Program-made: the position numbers and the translations under genes
In this document: positions 13,401 to 25,457 of the stretch, piece after piece
Layout of the letters: every line of letters begins with the position of its first letter
Numbering within the stretch: position 1 is the first letter of the stretch
Assembly (NCBI GenBank): GCA_954871525.1
Contig: OX940863.1
Coordinates: 24,006,001-24,070,000 of the forward strand
Reading direction: 5' to 3'
DNA: 64,000 bases
Source of the DNA: Parietaria judaica
Taxonomy: Eukaryota > Streptophyta > Magnoliopsida > Rosales > Urticaceae
Notes under the pieces: generated by a model
Database searches by the model: none
What the model was told of the DNA's origin: nothing
What the model saw: the letters and a program-made list of their open reading frames with translations, nothing else

Positions 13401-13989
13401 TTAGTACTTTCACCATAATTACTGTAAATTAGAAACACAAAAGACACAACAAATTAAGATAGGGTTTTTATTTTATTTATTGAATAATTATGTTATTTAA
13501 ATTATTATTATTTTTTTACATTTTTATATTAATATTGAGATTTAACTAATATGATTTATGTCTATTTTAGTTTTTTTATTACATTTAGAAGCTAATTAAG
13601 TAAAACTGCTTACCAAACACTAATTTTAAAATTTTAAAAAAATAACTATTTTTTATTTTGACTAACCAAACAATGCATTACTTTCTTTGGCAACACTTTT
13701 TCTGACAGTAATTTTTAAAAGCAATTATGAAAACTTAATGTTTTTCACATCCTTAGGGCACACAATTGCCTTTGAGGGCGCTTTTTGATGCCTCAAATTT
13801 ACGCTTGTTAATTTTCAAATCTATTTAATAATAAATAGTTATTTTCTATTTTCAGACTTATCGGTTTTGAAGTAAGCCTTTGAAGTGCGTTTTCTGAGCC
13901 GGACCTAAATTAACTAATTGAGAAATTAATTTTTATTAATAAAAAAAATCCATAACAACTCTAAAATATAATATATTATTATAAAATTT

Positions 13990-14103
13990 AAAATATTAAA
14001 TACTTAAATCGTTGTTACTAAATTTAAAAGCCTTGAATGAGTTAGATGATTAGATCGGTTAGATTTAAAATATTTAAATACTTAAATCGTTGTTACTAAA
14101 TTT
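13990..14103. repeat. Short direct repeat, two copies of about 37 bases
   Basis: The word AATACTTAAATCGTTGTTAC with matching flanks occurs at 13990-14025 and again at 14067-14103, about 77 bases apart. The copies are near identical. No function seen. Confidence 0.75.
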
Positions 14104-14382
14104 GAGAATGGGTGAAACTTGAAGTAGTAAAATTAAATTGTTCCTTTGTTTTTTGTTCAAATGGGTGTAGATGAATATTTAATAAGTTATACAGTTTCTA
14201 TTAAATTTATGTTTATTTTGACGTGTACGATAAGTAAGTTATTTATGTGTATTTATTTTGTTGGATGACCATAATAATTAATAAGTGTACGGTGACATCT
14301 GTGTTTTTTTTTTTTTTAAAGTATAATCTATGTATCATAAAAGAAGGGATGTGGCACACCAAAATCATGGTATTTAAAAAAA

Positions 14383-14843
14383 GTTAATGACGGTGAAAAT
14401 ACTTAAAGTTTGGTCAAAGAACCTCTCGTGTACCTAAAGTCTAAAAGTGGTGGCAAAAATACATAAAGTCACATTTGGAGCGTTTTCCACTCCATTCTCG
14501 TAAGGCAATTTAACTTACCCGTTAACGCTGGCCACGTGGACCAACGTGGCCGTTGCTGACATAACAATTTTTTGCCACATGGAGTAGCCCACATAAACCT
14601 TGTTTACGACAAAACAACGAATTAAACCCCTAATTGGGCTCGTCCACGTGGAAATTTTTTTTTGCTATGTCAGCAACCCACGTTTGTCCACGTGGCCAGA
14701 GTTAACGGGTAAGTTAACTATGTTACGAGAATGGAGTGGTCAACGCCCCAAATCTGATTTTGGGTACTTTTAGTATTACTTTTAAACTTTGAGTACACGA
14801 GGGGCTCTTTGACCAAACTTTGAGTATTTTTGCCGTCATTAAC
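14383..14843. mobile_element. Long-TIR (foldback) MITE, Mutator-like
   Basis: The element begins GTTAATGACGG and ends CCGTCATTAAC. The two arms are inverted copies over most of their length (about 190 bases each) around a short centre, so single strands can fold back. The arms share CACTCCATTCTCGTAA, TTAACTTACCCGTTAAC and GGCCACGTGGAC. Flanks TTTAAAAAAAG (left) and TTTAGAAAAAG (right, three bases outside) look like an 11-bp duplication with one mismatch. Long TIRs and a 9-11 bp duplication suggest a Mutator relative. No coding capacity. Confidence 0.75.
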
Positions 14844-15480
14844 CCTTTAGAAAAAGATGATCTAGAGGAACTAGAATGTATTTAGAACAATAGAATCAAG
14901 GTATTAAGATATCAAATTTTCTCACAATTTATAAGTATTGAGATTTCTAAGTTTCTCACAATTTATAATTTTTTTTTATAAACCTAAATGCCTTATTAAC
15001 GAGGTTAAGTAATGAATAGGCTTTTTGTTTTCCCTTTCATTAATTTGTATTTATATGCATTCAAGTTATGACTTTTCATTTGTGCATTTTATTGTGTATT
15101 ATATAGACCTAGGAAGAATGAATTATGAAATCAAATAATTCTAATTCTATTTTCATGCCGTTCTTATTTTTTTATTCTAATGTTCTTAATATTTTGTTGA
15201 TACATTTTTATAATGCATCAACTCAAGTCCAGTGAGGAAACAAACATCCATGCAAACAAGATTTTGGTAAGTATTTTCATTTTTTTTCCACTCTTTTTCT
15301 CACGGTAATTTTATAATCGTATTTTTTCATAATATTATTTGCTTGATTCGAATGATGACCATGACAATGTAAACAACGCAGACAAAGATATTGGTTAAAA
15401 AAATGACCACGACGGCTTAAAGAACAGTGACAATAGAGTGAAGAACGATGACAACAGTAAAGAATAGAGACGAGGACAAC
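14844..15480. other. Intergenic DNA between two DNA transposons
   Basis: AT-rich with no recognisable gene. It ends at the AGTTTGAG duplication of the hAT element that follows. Confidence 0.55.
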
Positions 15481-15488
15481 AGTTTGAG

Positions 15489-18292
15489 CAGTGGCGGAGC
15501 TAGACTTTGATTTCACACGAAGCACAATATAAAATTTTCAACTATTTTTTTCAAGTACGTAATAACGACAATTACACAAAAATATTCATATAACTAAACA
15601 AAAGACATAAATAGATAGTGTAACTTAATACAAAATATGACGCCGCGATTTCATCTTTTGGAAATGTTGCATGACAGACTCCTCGTCGATAGAAATAGAT
15701 ATATCCCTCTCAATGTATACAAGCATACTATCATTCATCCATTGATCGCCCATTCGATTTCGTAATCGAGTCTTGATGATATTCATAGCAGAAAAAACTC
15801 TCTCCACAGTTGCGGTAGCCACAGGCAAGATCAGTGCCAAAGTAATGAGCTTATACACATATGAATATGTAACGCTTTTTTTCGTCTGAACCATTTTACT
15901 AGCAAGAGCCCCGATGCCTTTCAAACCTTGAAACTTGTCAGACGAAGTCACATCAAATATATAGTTGGCAAGTTCATCATCAAGATAGATAAGGTCGGTT
16001 GAAGAAAAATCTTCGGGATAGTACTTAGCAAATTTCAACAACTTTTCCTTGTCAAATGTGTCAAATGAGTTGTCGGGACACAAGCACGCGATGCAAAGAA
16101 GCAAATCTGTACTTACCTCGTTGAACCGACCATTTAATTCCTGAAGTTGCATATCGATGACGGAAGTAAAGATATCAAATCGATAGTACTCATAATTCTT
16201 TATTTTCGGAGCATTGCGGCGTGATTTTCCGTCTTCTGTATAGAAATCATCCATCTTGGGAATATTAATCTCGTGTTCTTTACAAAATTCCAAGACTTTG
16301 TCAAGAAGAGGCTCCCACCCACTTTCTCTCATGGTTTGCAAACGTTCTTTACATATGCGCACCAAAGTCATGGCATTGACAATATCTTGATCTTGCCTCT
16401 GTAATGACTTTGAAAGGTTGTTTGTAATTCCAAAGATAGCTACCATCAAATGAATGCCGAAGATAATCTCAAATGATTGTAGCATCCTTGACAATACCTT
16501 TAATAAGTAATTAAAAGATATTAAAATAGAAATACAAGTATATAAAATAGAAGAATATCCCAAATTGAATAATACCTTTATTTGACCTTTTTGATCAATA
16601 GGCGATGGATCATCAATAATCTTTTGAAGGACACCAACGGTTGAAGAGAACATAGATAACAATCTAATTAAAGTACCATGATACGACCCCCAACGTGTAT
16701 CACCATGGCGTATCAAAGCGGTTTGTTGATTTAGACCCCGTCCGGTTGCACGCTCGCCACTTTCGACTTCACGATTTATCATGTCAACTTGTATGTCTTG
16801 AAGAGCGTCGGACCGTTTCGGTGATGCATTAATAGTATTCACTACTTCACCCACCACCCAAAACAATGAATCCAACCGAGTATGGTGCTTCGCCACATAT
16901 ACAAGTGCCAATTGAAGTTGGTGAGCAAAGCAATGAATATAAAAAGCACTAGGATTTCCTGAAGAATAAGAGTTTTAAGACCGTTGATCGCACCTTGCAT
17001 ATTACTAGCCCCATCGTAACCTTGTCCTCGCAATCTTGATATGCTCAACCCAAGTTTCGAAAATAACTGATCAATTGCCTTTTTAAGCGATATGGCTGTC
17101 GTGCTCGAAACATGTACAATACCAACAAAACATTCAAGTACTTGACCTCTTCGGTCCACGTAACGCAAGACAACTGCCATTTGCTCCTTCGTAGAAATGT
17201 CACGCGATTCGTCGACTAGAATAGAAAACAATGAATCTCCGATATCATCAATAATAGTTTTGACTATTAGAGTAGCCATGGCATGCACAATATCTTTTTG
17301 AATATCAGAAGATGTTAGCTTGAGATTTTTACTAGCATTTTGTAGTGCCACGGCTTTGACGGCGGGATTCTGTTCCGCTGTGTATTGCAAAAACTCTAGA
17401 AAATTACCATGGTTTCTTGATTCTTCTGATTCATCGTGACCACGTAATGCAAGACCTTGCTGAAGAAGCCAACGAACACACCTCACCGAAGCTTTCAAGC
17501 GAATACGATAATCTTTTTTACCACTGCTAGTTTTCTTAGCGACAACATGCTCAATATTTTGCTTCAGATTATTCATAGCTTCAAAATCTCTCCAAGCCAT
17601 GTGGTGCGCGCTATCAAAACCTCCAACGTGAACTTGCAATCTCTTGCTATTTCTCCAATTCTTGAATCCTTTGCCAACAAAAGAATCGCCACCCGATTGA
17701 TCCCCGTAACATGGTCTGAACAAATAACAACACAAACAATACGCAGCATCTTTTGATTCACTATACTCTAACCAATTCGAGTATTTCTTGAACCATTGCT
17801 TATTGAATCTCCATCTTTTCTCTCCAAATTGTGATAACGAGAATTTGAACTTATGAGGTTGACAAGGACCTTGTTGCATATACATCCTTCGAACTTTGTC
17901 TCGATCGTTAGGATGGTAGTCTAAGATTGAAGGTCTTTCCCCATGATCTGTCGGTGTAAAGAGTGGCATTATTTTTTTCGCCAACCGGTATTGAAGGTCT
18001 TTCCACGGGATTAGTCTGAATATTCAAAGGAGTGACATTATTTTTCATGCCAGTTGACGGACCTGACTGCTCGGAACCCGAAATTCTTTTAAAATATTTT
18101 AACATATTCCTGTTAAGAACATAAAAATAACGCATCTATTCAGCAATAATTCATAGCAATAATCATAAAATCAGATTATAACACAGTTCTAATTTCCTAA
18201 TACAGCCCAAATAACGAAAGAGATTTTTTTTTTTAAAAAAAAAGTCAGTGAGCGCACGTGCTAGCACTCGTGCCAACGTCCCTCCGCCCCTG
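15489..18292 (-). mobile_element. hAT DNA transposon, near complete
   Basis: 2804 bp between identical 8-bp duplications AGTTTGAG at 15481-15488 and 18293-18300. Ends CAGTGGCGGAG and (reverse complement) CAGGGGCGGAG form an 11-bp terminal inverted repeat with one mismatch. It carries one transposase gene on the minus strand. A second, decayed member of the same family lies at 19640-22247 in the opposite orientation. Confidence 0.95.
15625..18105 (-). pseudogene. hAT transposase (TTF-type zinc finger, ZMYM1-like), frameshifted
   Basis: Reading starts at ATG 18105 (MLKYFKR, typical for the family). Order: a TTF-type zinc-finger region with CLCCYLF, a middle domain with LALRGHDES and SILVDESRDIS (catalytic region), RLRGQGYDGASNM, then the C-terminal hAT dimerisation domain (PVATATVERVFSAMNIIKTR). 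Two frame changes are visible: near 17975, in a run of seven T on the plus strand, and near 16950. A 78-base in-frame stretch (16498-16575) with GT-AG ends, lacking from the sister copy, looks like an intron. The catalytic blocks are otherwise intact, so this is a recently inactivated copy, unless the indels are sequencing errors. Confidence 0.9.
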
Positions 18293-18300
18293 AGTTTGAG

Positions 18301-19596
18301 CGACGATTACAGTTGTGTTAGAAAAATAAAATGTGTGTAAGTTTTGTCTTTATTAAATGGTGATCAATGTTTACAAATTTAGTGGAGAAAAAAAATATTT
18401 TTCTACCTTGATCTCAATTCATTACATACATATTATTTGAAAAGGTTCTTGATTTTCAACATTTTTTTTTACCTTTTGCACTTCTCACGTTTGGCTTCAC
18501 AAATAATTTGTTTTTCACTAACACATTGCCTATCACATTTGGATGATTCATAGATCCTTTGTTTACATGAAGTAAATAATCTTTTGTGTAGAATCTTAAG
18601 TTTTTCTAATATAATCAGAGAAAAAATGATTCATAATTAAAAATATTTAGTATAATGGATCCGGTAAAAGAAAATTCATAATTAAAAATATATAAAGAAA
18701 ATCTCAAGATATGGCATCATAGAATCACAAAGATTAAGAATGTCAAAAGATCATTTCATTAATACATTGCAAATAATAGTCATACAAGAGGTTATATAGA
18801 AAAAGTCAAGTATTGTAAGGATTTGAGATAACTGTCGATTACTAATGGATGCGTGTATATATATATATATATATATAGTGAGATAATGTATATTGTAACA
18901 CTCATATCATAATAATATGGTACTTTTTCTTTTCTTATTTTCACTCTTTTTTTATTTTCATTATTCCGAATTTATTCTCGGTGACTCTCTTTCCAATCGC
19001 AGCTTTGGGGTCTATAACCGGTGAGAGTTCAATACCTCCACAAGTCAAAGAGTTTCTTTATATACTCTTTTTCACTTCTTTATTGCTTCCTCGCCTTGGT
19101 TATCTATAATTCATTTTTCCGATGACAATTTTTCAGTTGATAGTTGGTGAGTCTATGATGCCTCATTCTCCGCAAGTAAAAGGGTTTCCCTTTTCTTTGA
19201 TATATATTCATTCATTTATTTATTGATAGAAAATAGATTTATAGTAACAAATTTGGATTAGTTTTCATCTAAATTTATTAATGTACTTTTTTACTACTAA
19301 TTCATTGATAAAAATGAAAACCGCAAGTGTCACATATTTGATTGCAACCATTGATGGAAATCTGTTATAAGTTCGTATATTATTCCTATTTAAGCCTTTT
19401 ATACAAGTATTGATATAGTTGGAATTTATTTACGTATCTTTGTCTAATATTATTTATATACATGTTTTAGAGTCCGCCTTATCAAGCAACCTTATAATTA
19501 TTATATTTTTTTCGTCTATTATCTAAAGTAACATTATATTTAGTGGTTACATCAAATTTAATCGCGTACTCGCGCAAAGCGCAGACTATCCACTAG
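18301..19596. other. AT-rich stretch with a possible Helitron 3' end
   Basis: No gene. It includes a (TA)n tract at about 18855-18878. The right end, 19565-19596, reads CGCGCAAAGCGC followed after 8 bases by CACTAG and then T. A short GC hairpin before CTAG is the signature of a Helitron 3' terminus on the plus strand. The matching 5' end was not found. Confidence 0.45.
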
Positions 19597-19639
19597 TTTC
19601 TTTTAATGGGGTGACACTTAAGTCAAGATTACATGTACT

Positions 19640-22247
19640 CCGTGGCGAAAGGATAGGCGATGGACATGGGCCCACCCTCACTTTTTAATTTTTAATTTTT
19701 TTTATTAGTATTTTAATTTTAAAAATAAAAATCTATATTTTAATAGAGATATGATTCATATCTGCTATCGTTTTATTAACTCTCACCATTCTCTCTATCG
19801 ACCTAACTCTCTTTCCCCTTTTTCTCCCAAAATTCATCAATATCTCTCACCATTCTCTCCCAAAATCCATAGCTTGTCTTTTCGATTTTCACAATCTGAT
19901 TCGCACGAGGATTTAAGAAGTTTGGAGTCAAATTTGGGAGATTCAATGTGCAATAGTTTAAGAAGTACTCAAATTGGCTTGAATATAGTGTAACAACTAA
20001 TAAAGCATATTACTTGTGTTGTTATCTTTTCAGCCCAAATAATGGAGCACAATCTGGCGGCGAATCATTTGTTGGAACAAGGATTTGATAATTGGAAGAG
20101 AAGTGAAAGATTTCGACTTCATGTTGGAGATCATAATAGTGCTCACAATGAAGCTTATTGAGATATGGAAGCTATGAGGAATCATAAGCAAAATATTGAA
20201 AATGTCATCTTCAAGTAAAATTTCCAAACCCGTAATGAGTATGGTACTCGATTGACTTCTTTTGTTTATTGTATTCGGTTTCTCCTGAAGCAAGGTCTTC
20301 CAATTCGTGGCCACGATGAATCTGAAGAATCAATCAATAAAGGTAACTTTTTTGAGCTTTTGCATTTTCTTGCCGAACACAATGATGCCAAAATGCTGAT
20401 AAAAATTTCAAGCTAACCTCTTCCGATATTCAAAAAGATATAGTTCATGCGGATGCTAGTGTTATTGTCAATTCTATTATTGATGATCTTGGAGATGCGT
20501 TGTTCTCAATTTTGGTCGATGAATCCCGTGACATTTCAGTGAAGGAGCAAATGGCAGTTATTTTATATGGACAAAAAAGGAAAGGTGATTGAGCGTTTTG
20601 TTTGTATTGAGCAAGTTAGTAGCACCACCGCGCTTTCTTTAAATGGGGCAATTGATAAACTACTTTCAAGGCACAAAGTGAGCATATCAAGATTGCGTGG
20701 ACAAGGATTATGGAGCTAAAAATATATAAGGTCATCTCAATGGTCTAAAAAGTCTTATTTTGAAAGAAAATCAATGTGATTTTTTCCCTCATTGTTTCGC
20801 TCATCAACTTCAGTTAACACTCGTACATGTGGCCAAGCATCATAATAAACTTGCATCACTTTTTTGGATGGTCGGTAATGTGGTAAATGTCGTTTGTGCA
20901 TCACCGAAACGTTCTGATATTCTTCAAGATTTGCAAGCGAACACGATAAACCGAGCAGTTGAAAGTGGTGAATGTGCAAGTGGAAGGGGACTAAATCAAT
21001 AAACTCTTTTAATATGCGTTGCAGATTCACGTTGAGGATCATATTATGGTACACTTCTGAGATTGCTTACTATGTTCTCTTTTGTTCTTGGAGTCTTGGA
21101 GACAATTTTTGAAGACAAAACTTACTCTGAGCAAAAAGAATAAGCAAATGTATTGTTATCGAAGCTGCAATTATTTCAGGTTGTGTTTTCTCTCCACTTA
21201 ATGATAACCATATTTGGTATTACAAATGAGCTTTCAAAAGCATTATAAAGGAAAGATCAGAATATTGTCAATGCGATGAATTTAGTACGAATATGTAAGC
21301 AATCCTTGCAAACAATGAGAGATTCTGGGTGGGATTCTCTTTTGAACAAAGTCTTAGTATTTTGCCAAAAGCATAACATTGATATTCCGGAGATGAATGT
21401 CATCTTCAAAGAACCAGGTAGATCACGACTCCAATAGACACTAATTGTCATCATTACCGTGTGGAGATTTTCACTTCTATGATAGATATGCTACGTCAGG
21501 AATTAGACGGTCGATTCGACGAGGTTAACACCGATATCCTTCTATGCATAGCATGTTTGTGTTCAAATGATTTATTTGTTTCCTTCGACAAGCAAAGGTT
21601 GATCAAACTTGCTGGGTATTTATCTTAAAGATTTTTCTGCAGTAGGCCTTGTCGTTCTTGAGACCGAACTTAATAATTACATTACCGATATGCGTTCATC
21701 CGAAGATATGAAAAGTTTGAAAGGTATTGGTGCTCTTGCTCAGAAAATGGAAGAGACAAAAAGAAATGGTGTGTATACACTTGATTATCGTATGATTACT
21801 CTAGCACTAATCTTACTTGTGGCTACTGCAACTGTTGAGAGTGTTTTTTCTGCTATGAATATTATCAAGACTCGGTTAAGAAACCGAATGGAAGATGAAT
21901 GGATGAATGATAGTATGATTGTGTACATCGAGAGGGAAAATTTTGATTGTATTGACAACGAGAAGATTTTACAATTCATTAAAAATATGAAATCTCGACG
22001 TCAACTTCTGTAATAAATATTTATGTTTTTTCTATTTAAAATTTGTTACGATTATTTAAGTTTTTTGTTTTAAGATTAGTTACGATTTAATTTAATTTTT
22101 TTTAGTAAAAATTTCTATCATGGGACATTAATATTTTGAGTTATCAATATTATTTCTAAGTTATTTATTTTTGCATTATTTTTTCAACTTTTTTTCTTTT
22201 ATAAATAATATTGCCCCTCCCGGTTGAAAAAGCTGGCTTCGCCACTG
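19640..22247 (+). mobile_element. Decayed hAT transposon, same family as 15489-18292
   Basis: 2608 bp between identical 8-bp duplications CATGTACT at 19632-19639 and 22248-22255. The right end, reverse-complemented, reads CAGTGGCGAAG; the left end is CCGTGGCGAAA (mutated). It is oriented opposite to its relative, about 1.3 kb away. The insertion sits within a tRNA-derived SINE, whose parts flank it on both sides. Confidence 0.92.
20038..22013 (+). pseudogene. hAT transposase relic
   Basis: Recognisable blocks in several frames: a truncated zinc-finger/N-terminal part near 20040-20200, GHDESEES at about 20311, SSDIQKDIVHA and ILVDESRDIS near 20420-20540, HCFAHQLQL at about 20790, and the C-terminal dimerisation segment (ATATVESVFSAMNIIKTR) ending at 22013. 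Internal stops and frameshifts are numerous and the N-terminal domain is lost, so it is dead. It lacks the 78-base intron-like insert of the relative at 15625-18105. Confidence 0.9.
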
Positions 22248-22255
22248 CATGTACT

Positions 22256-22420
22256 CGATATATTTTCACTGTAAGAACAACCGACACAATTAATCGCAGG
22301 TACTATCGTCTCAGATGCTTGAACCCATGACTTCTTGAAGAGTCTTATAGTGGATTTATCAATAGACCAAGCATTCCAATATATAAAACTTTATATGGAA
22401 CATAATTCTTCTAGGTAAAT
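22256..22420 (-). mobile_element. SINE remnant split by the hAT insertion
   Basis: On the minus strand it reads GTCATGGGTTCAAGC (tRNA B-box-like), then TAATTGTGTCGGTTGTTCTTACAG... in parallel with the SINE at 32061-32277, which has TAATTGTGTCACGTATTC at the same point. The remaining 3' part, with a T-rich (A-tail) end, lies across the hAT at about 19597-19631. The 5' limit is uncertain. Confidence 0.55.
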
Positions 22421-23052
22421 GCGGGTTGATAAATTAGGTAAAAACGAAGATTTACTTTTATATGGAACAAAATATTTAGGTAAAAAATGTAAGTCGAGTG
22501 ATAAAACACTGAAGGTCAAGTGACAACAGTTCGAGCGAGGCTGGGATAGGCTCAACGTGGGTTCAAGTGTATTTTGGCGTGAGTATAGGATTCAACCTTT
22601 TGGGTTTGAATGTGGATTTAAGGCCCGACCTTTTGGATACGGCGGCAACTTTCGAGTATGGGTTCGAGTGGAGAAGAGAATGAGTTCAAGTTGAGTGTTA
22701 GAGACAAGGTAGTCGATTTCATGGTGTTAAATGCAGCTTGCCGATGTCGTTTTGCAATTTCCATTTTACAGGTATATTGCTTGCCGACAGGCAAATCGAA
22801 AAAAGGGCATGCCGCATGCTGCAAATACGGCATAAATTTCATGAGCATACAGCATGCCGATGAGGTTTTCGACGAAAATTCTGGAATTTTTTTTAGTATT
22901 TAAGCAAGTTTTTTTTTTATATAAGTTCAAAATTATACTTTTTACAATAATAATTAACTAACTTAGTAACTGATTAATCAACAATTCAACTAAGTAATAG
23001 TTAATAATGAAGGTTAAACACTAAATTAAATAAGTAAGAAAGTAACTAATGG
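22421..23052. other. Intergenic DNA hosting the Tat-lineage retrotransposon
   Basis: No gene. GCATGCCG-type words recur near 22790-22870 and again, less clearly, near 31740 on the far side of the retrotransposon. ACTAACTTAGTAACT-type sequence occurs on both sides of the insertion, showing that 22.9 kb and 31.4 kb were once adjacent. Confidence 0.5.
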
Positions 23053-23057
23053 ATAAC

Positions 23058-23851
23058 TGTTAAGGTCGGATTTGGTCAAATCCATCCTCAACACAACTCG
23101 TGTCGTTTTGTCCATAAACGACATGAGGGAGGCGAGGAAGTTCACCAGCGAAGAGGGAGTTATCCCCGAGGAAGGACATCCCCGAGGAGGAATACCCCGA
23201 GGAGGTTCATCAGCGAGGGGACGCAGCCACGCGAGCAAGCGGGTCGCGATGAAGCGTCCCATCACGACTCGACGAGGAACTTCGTCATGATGATTATGCA
23301 GAGCCCGGTGACAGCCGAAGAGACGTGCATTTAATGAAGCCGACCTACTCACTCGATGAGGGCGTCAGCGACGGAGGCCTGCAAAGCCGAATGACGACTG
23401 ACGAGACGCGCATTTAATGCTGCGCACCTACCCATTACGGCAGCATGCTCGGAGGTGACATAAAGGGAGGATAAACCCCGCTGCCTTCAAATCACGTCAG
23501 AGAGTGATGATTAAAGAGGAAAAAGGCGGGAAGGATAGAAGGGGAAAGTATTGTAAACTCTATAAAAGGCAAGATAAGCCTCATTTTGTGGGGTTGGTGG
23601 TTCGAACAAAAGGGAGAGAAAAAAGACTCAGCAAAGGCAAGAAAAAGAGATCTTGTAATAGAAAAAGGCCTCAGAAAAAGAATTATCTAAGGCTCATGAT
23701 CCTTCATCTGTCCAGCTATTTAACGGAAGAAAACCGAGCTCATTTCGGAAATCATAATAAAACAGAGATACTCATCATTTGCTGTCATTTTATTTATTAT
23801 TTGATGATTGTCTTTGTGACCGGAAAAGGGTGGTGAAAAACCCCCTCTACA
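23058..23851 (+). repeat. 5' LTR of the Tat element
   Basis: 794 bases from TGTTAAGG to CTCTACA. A TATA box TATAAAAGG lies at 23561-23569, placing the transcript start near 23590. It is near identical to 30572-31365. Confidence 0.97.
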
Positions 23852-23872
23852 GTTTGGCGCCCACCATGGGGC
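23852..23872 (+). other. Primer-binding site of the Tat element
   Basis: Directly after the 5' LTR comes GTTTGGCGCCCACCATGGGG. The TTTGGCGCC-type start is usual for Tat/Athila-related elements and differs from the tRNA-Met site TGGTATCAGAGC. I do not assign the priming tRNA. Confidence 0.7.
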
Positions 23873-23916
23873 TTTGTTTTCTTTCTAACTCACAGCCAGG
23901 AATTTGAAGGAACGAG

Positions 23917-25457
23917 ATGTCGACTAGCGATAACGTCATCACCGTAGAAGGGGACGCAGTCTTAGCCATGGAGAGACTCCGGGAGCAGCTGGCCGAGGCC
24001 AACGCGAGGGTGATGGAGGCAACACGGGTGGCCGAAGAGGCGGCCAAGAAGGCAGGGGAGCAGGAAGAGCGGAACGGACAACTTACTGCCCTTCTGGAGC
24101 GGGCGAGTCAAAGAAGAGAAGGTCCGGAGAGCACGATCGTGGGATCATCAGCTCGGGGAGCGGTTGGAGTAACGGCTGAGGGAGAGCAAGGCAACCTGAC
24201 GCCTCAAGCGCTGCCGATCGTTAGGGATCTCTTCAATGCCGCCGGCGTGACACCGGCGAATGCGACAAACCCGCCGGGAGGCTTAACAACCACCATATCG
24301 AAAACAATCCAAGAGGAGGTCCAGAGAGCGATGAGGGAGATATCCTCAAGCATGGAGGCGAAGATGGGATACGTAGCCTCGCAGGTGCATAAAGCCACGA
24401 GCGCGGCGCCCGAGATCGATAGGTTGGTGAAGGAGGCCAGGGTGACGCCTTTCTCGGCAAAGATCCGCGGTGTGGAGCTAGGAGAATTGCCGAAGGTCAG
24501 GCTCTCGCAAACACCCACGTGAAGTCATTTCGGATCGCCACGGAGCGCGTGGGCGGCGAGGAAACGAAGCTGGAGGCCATACTGTGCCACCTCTTTGTCG
24601 AAAGCTTGCAGGGCCCGGCGAGCGACTGGTTTGCTAAGCTACCATCGGAATCCATAGGCGACTCCGATGAACTCGTCGCTTGTTTCCTGCGGCACTATTC
24701 GATGTACGTCCAGAACGAGGCAACCGTTACGACTCTGTGGAACCTTTCACAGGGGCGAGAAGAAACCCTCCGACAATACGTCGGAAGGTTCAAAGACGTC
24801 ATGGTCAAAATCCAGGGGCTCGATAGCGTCGTCGCTATTCAGGCACTGAAGCATGGGCTATGGTATTTGGCTCCTTTCCGTGAGGAGTTAATAAAAATGC
24901 GCCCGTTGGCGATCGAGGATGCGCTCCACAGGGCGACGCTCTTCATGGAAATAGAAGAGGAGACTTTGGCCCAGAGGAAGATCCACGAAAGTGGAAGCAA
25001 GGGAAGGCAGCATGGAAAGAGGGAAGGTGGGGACGGAGGAGATGCCTCATCATCCCGAGCGAGGAAGGGAGAAGAAGACCGAAGAAATCCCGGTGAACGA
25101 CGAGGTCGGGAAGCTCCAAGGCAAGAAGTGTATCACGTTGACGAGCGCAAAGATCGCGACTATGATCGAAGAGACCGCTACCAAGGAGGATCCTCGGAAG
25201 ACCGAGGACGATTCCCTGATTATCGAGGAGGATCCTCGGAAAGCCGAGGACGATTCTCCGATGATCGGGGAGGACCCTCGGAAAACCGAGGACGGTACCC
25301 GATGATCGAGGAGGATACCCGGGGAACCAGGGAGGGTTCTCTAACGACCAAGGAAGATCTTCTGGAAACCAAGGGGGATCCTCGAGGTCTGGAGGCCGAG
25401 GGGGTTTCTCGGGAGGCCGAGGAGGTTTCGGGCCAAAATTTTGGCCAAAAGATATGA
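23917..25457 (+). pseudogene. Gag polyprotein of the Tat element, frameshifted
   Basis: Two frames carry it. 23917-24522 begins MSTSDNVITVEGDAV and has an Ala/Glu-rich coiled-coil-like N-terminus. From about 24519 another frame carries the retrotransposon gag domain (SLQGPASDWFAKLP, LRQYVGRFKD), then an Arg/Gly-rich tail built on a 14-residue repeat (25185-25310). A second frame change near 25300 returns the RG-rich tail to the frame that enters pol. The apparent ATGA stop/start overlap at 25454 follows from that second frame change and is not an original gene junction. Confidence 0.88.
25185..25310 (+). repeat. 42-bp tandem repeat inside gag
   Basis: Three units start at 25185, 25227 and 25269, each about GGAGGATCCTCGGA... 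and encoding a 14-residue GGSSEDRGRFPDYR-like unit. RG-rich repeats like this suggest nucleic-acid binding in the nucleocapsid part. Confidence 0.9.

Larger units (their letters stand above)
12407..14382. other. Non-coding AT-rich stretch with degenerate repeats
   Basis: No gene. It contains the degenerate repeat block 12940-13400 and a short direct repeat at 13990-14103. Segments such as CTGTTTGG near 12732 and ACCAAACA near 13610 and 13664 resemble MITE ends of the TTTGGT type, but no matching duplications were found, so no element is bounded. Confidence 0.5.

Noticed and set aside
15625..17984. Domesticated zinc-finger host gene
   Set aside because: It lies exactly between hAT ends with a target duplication and carries frameshifts.
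25454..25457. ATGA stop-start coupling of gag and pol
   Set aside because: The overlap exists only because of a frame change near 25300; the RG-rich tail continues upstream in the pol frame.
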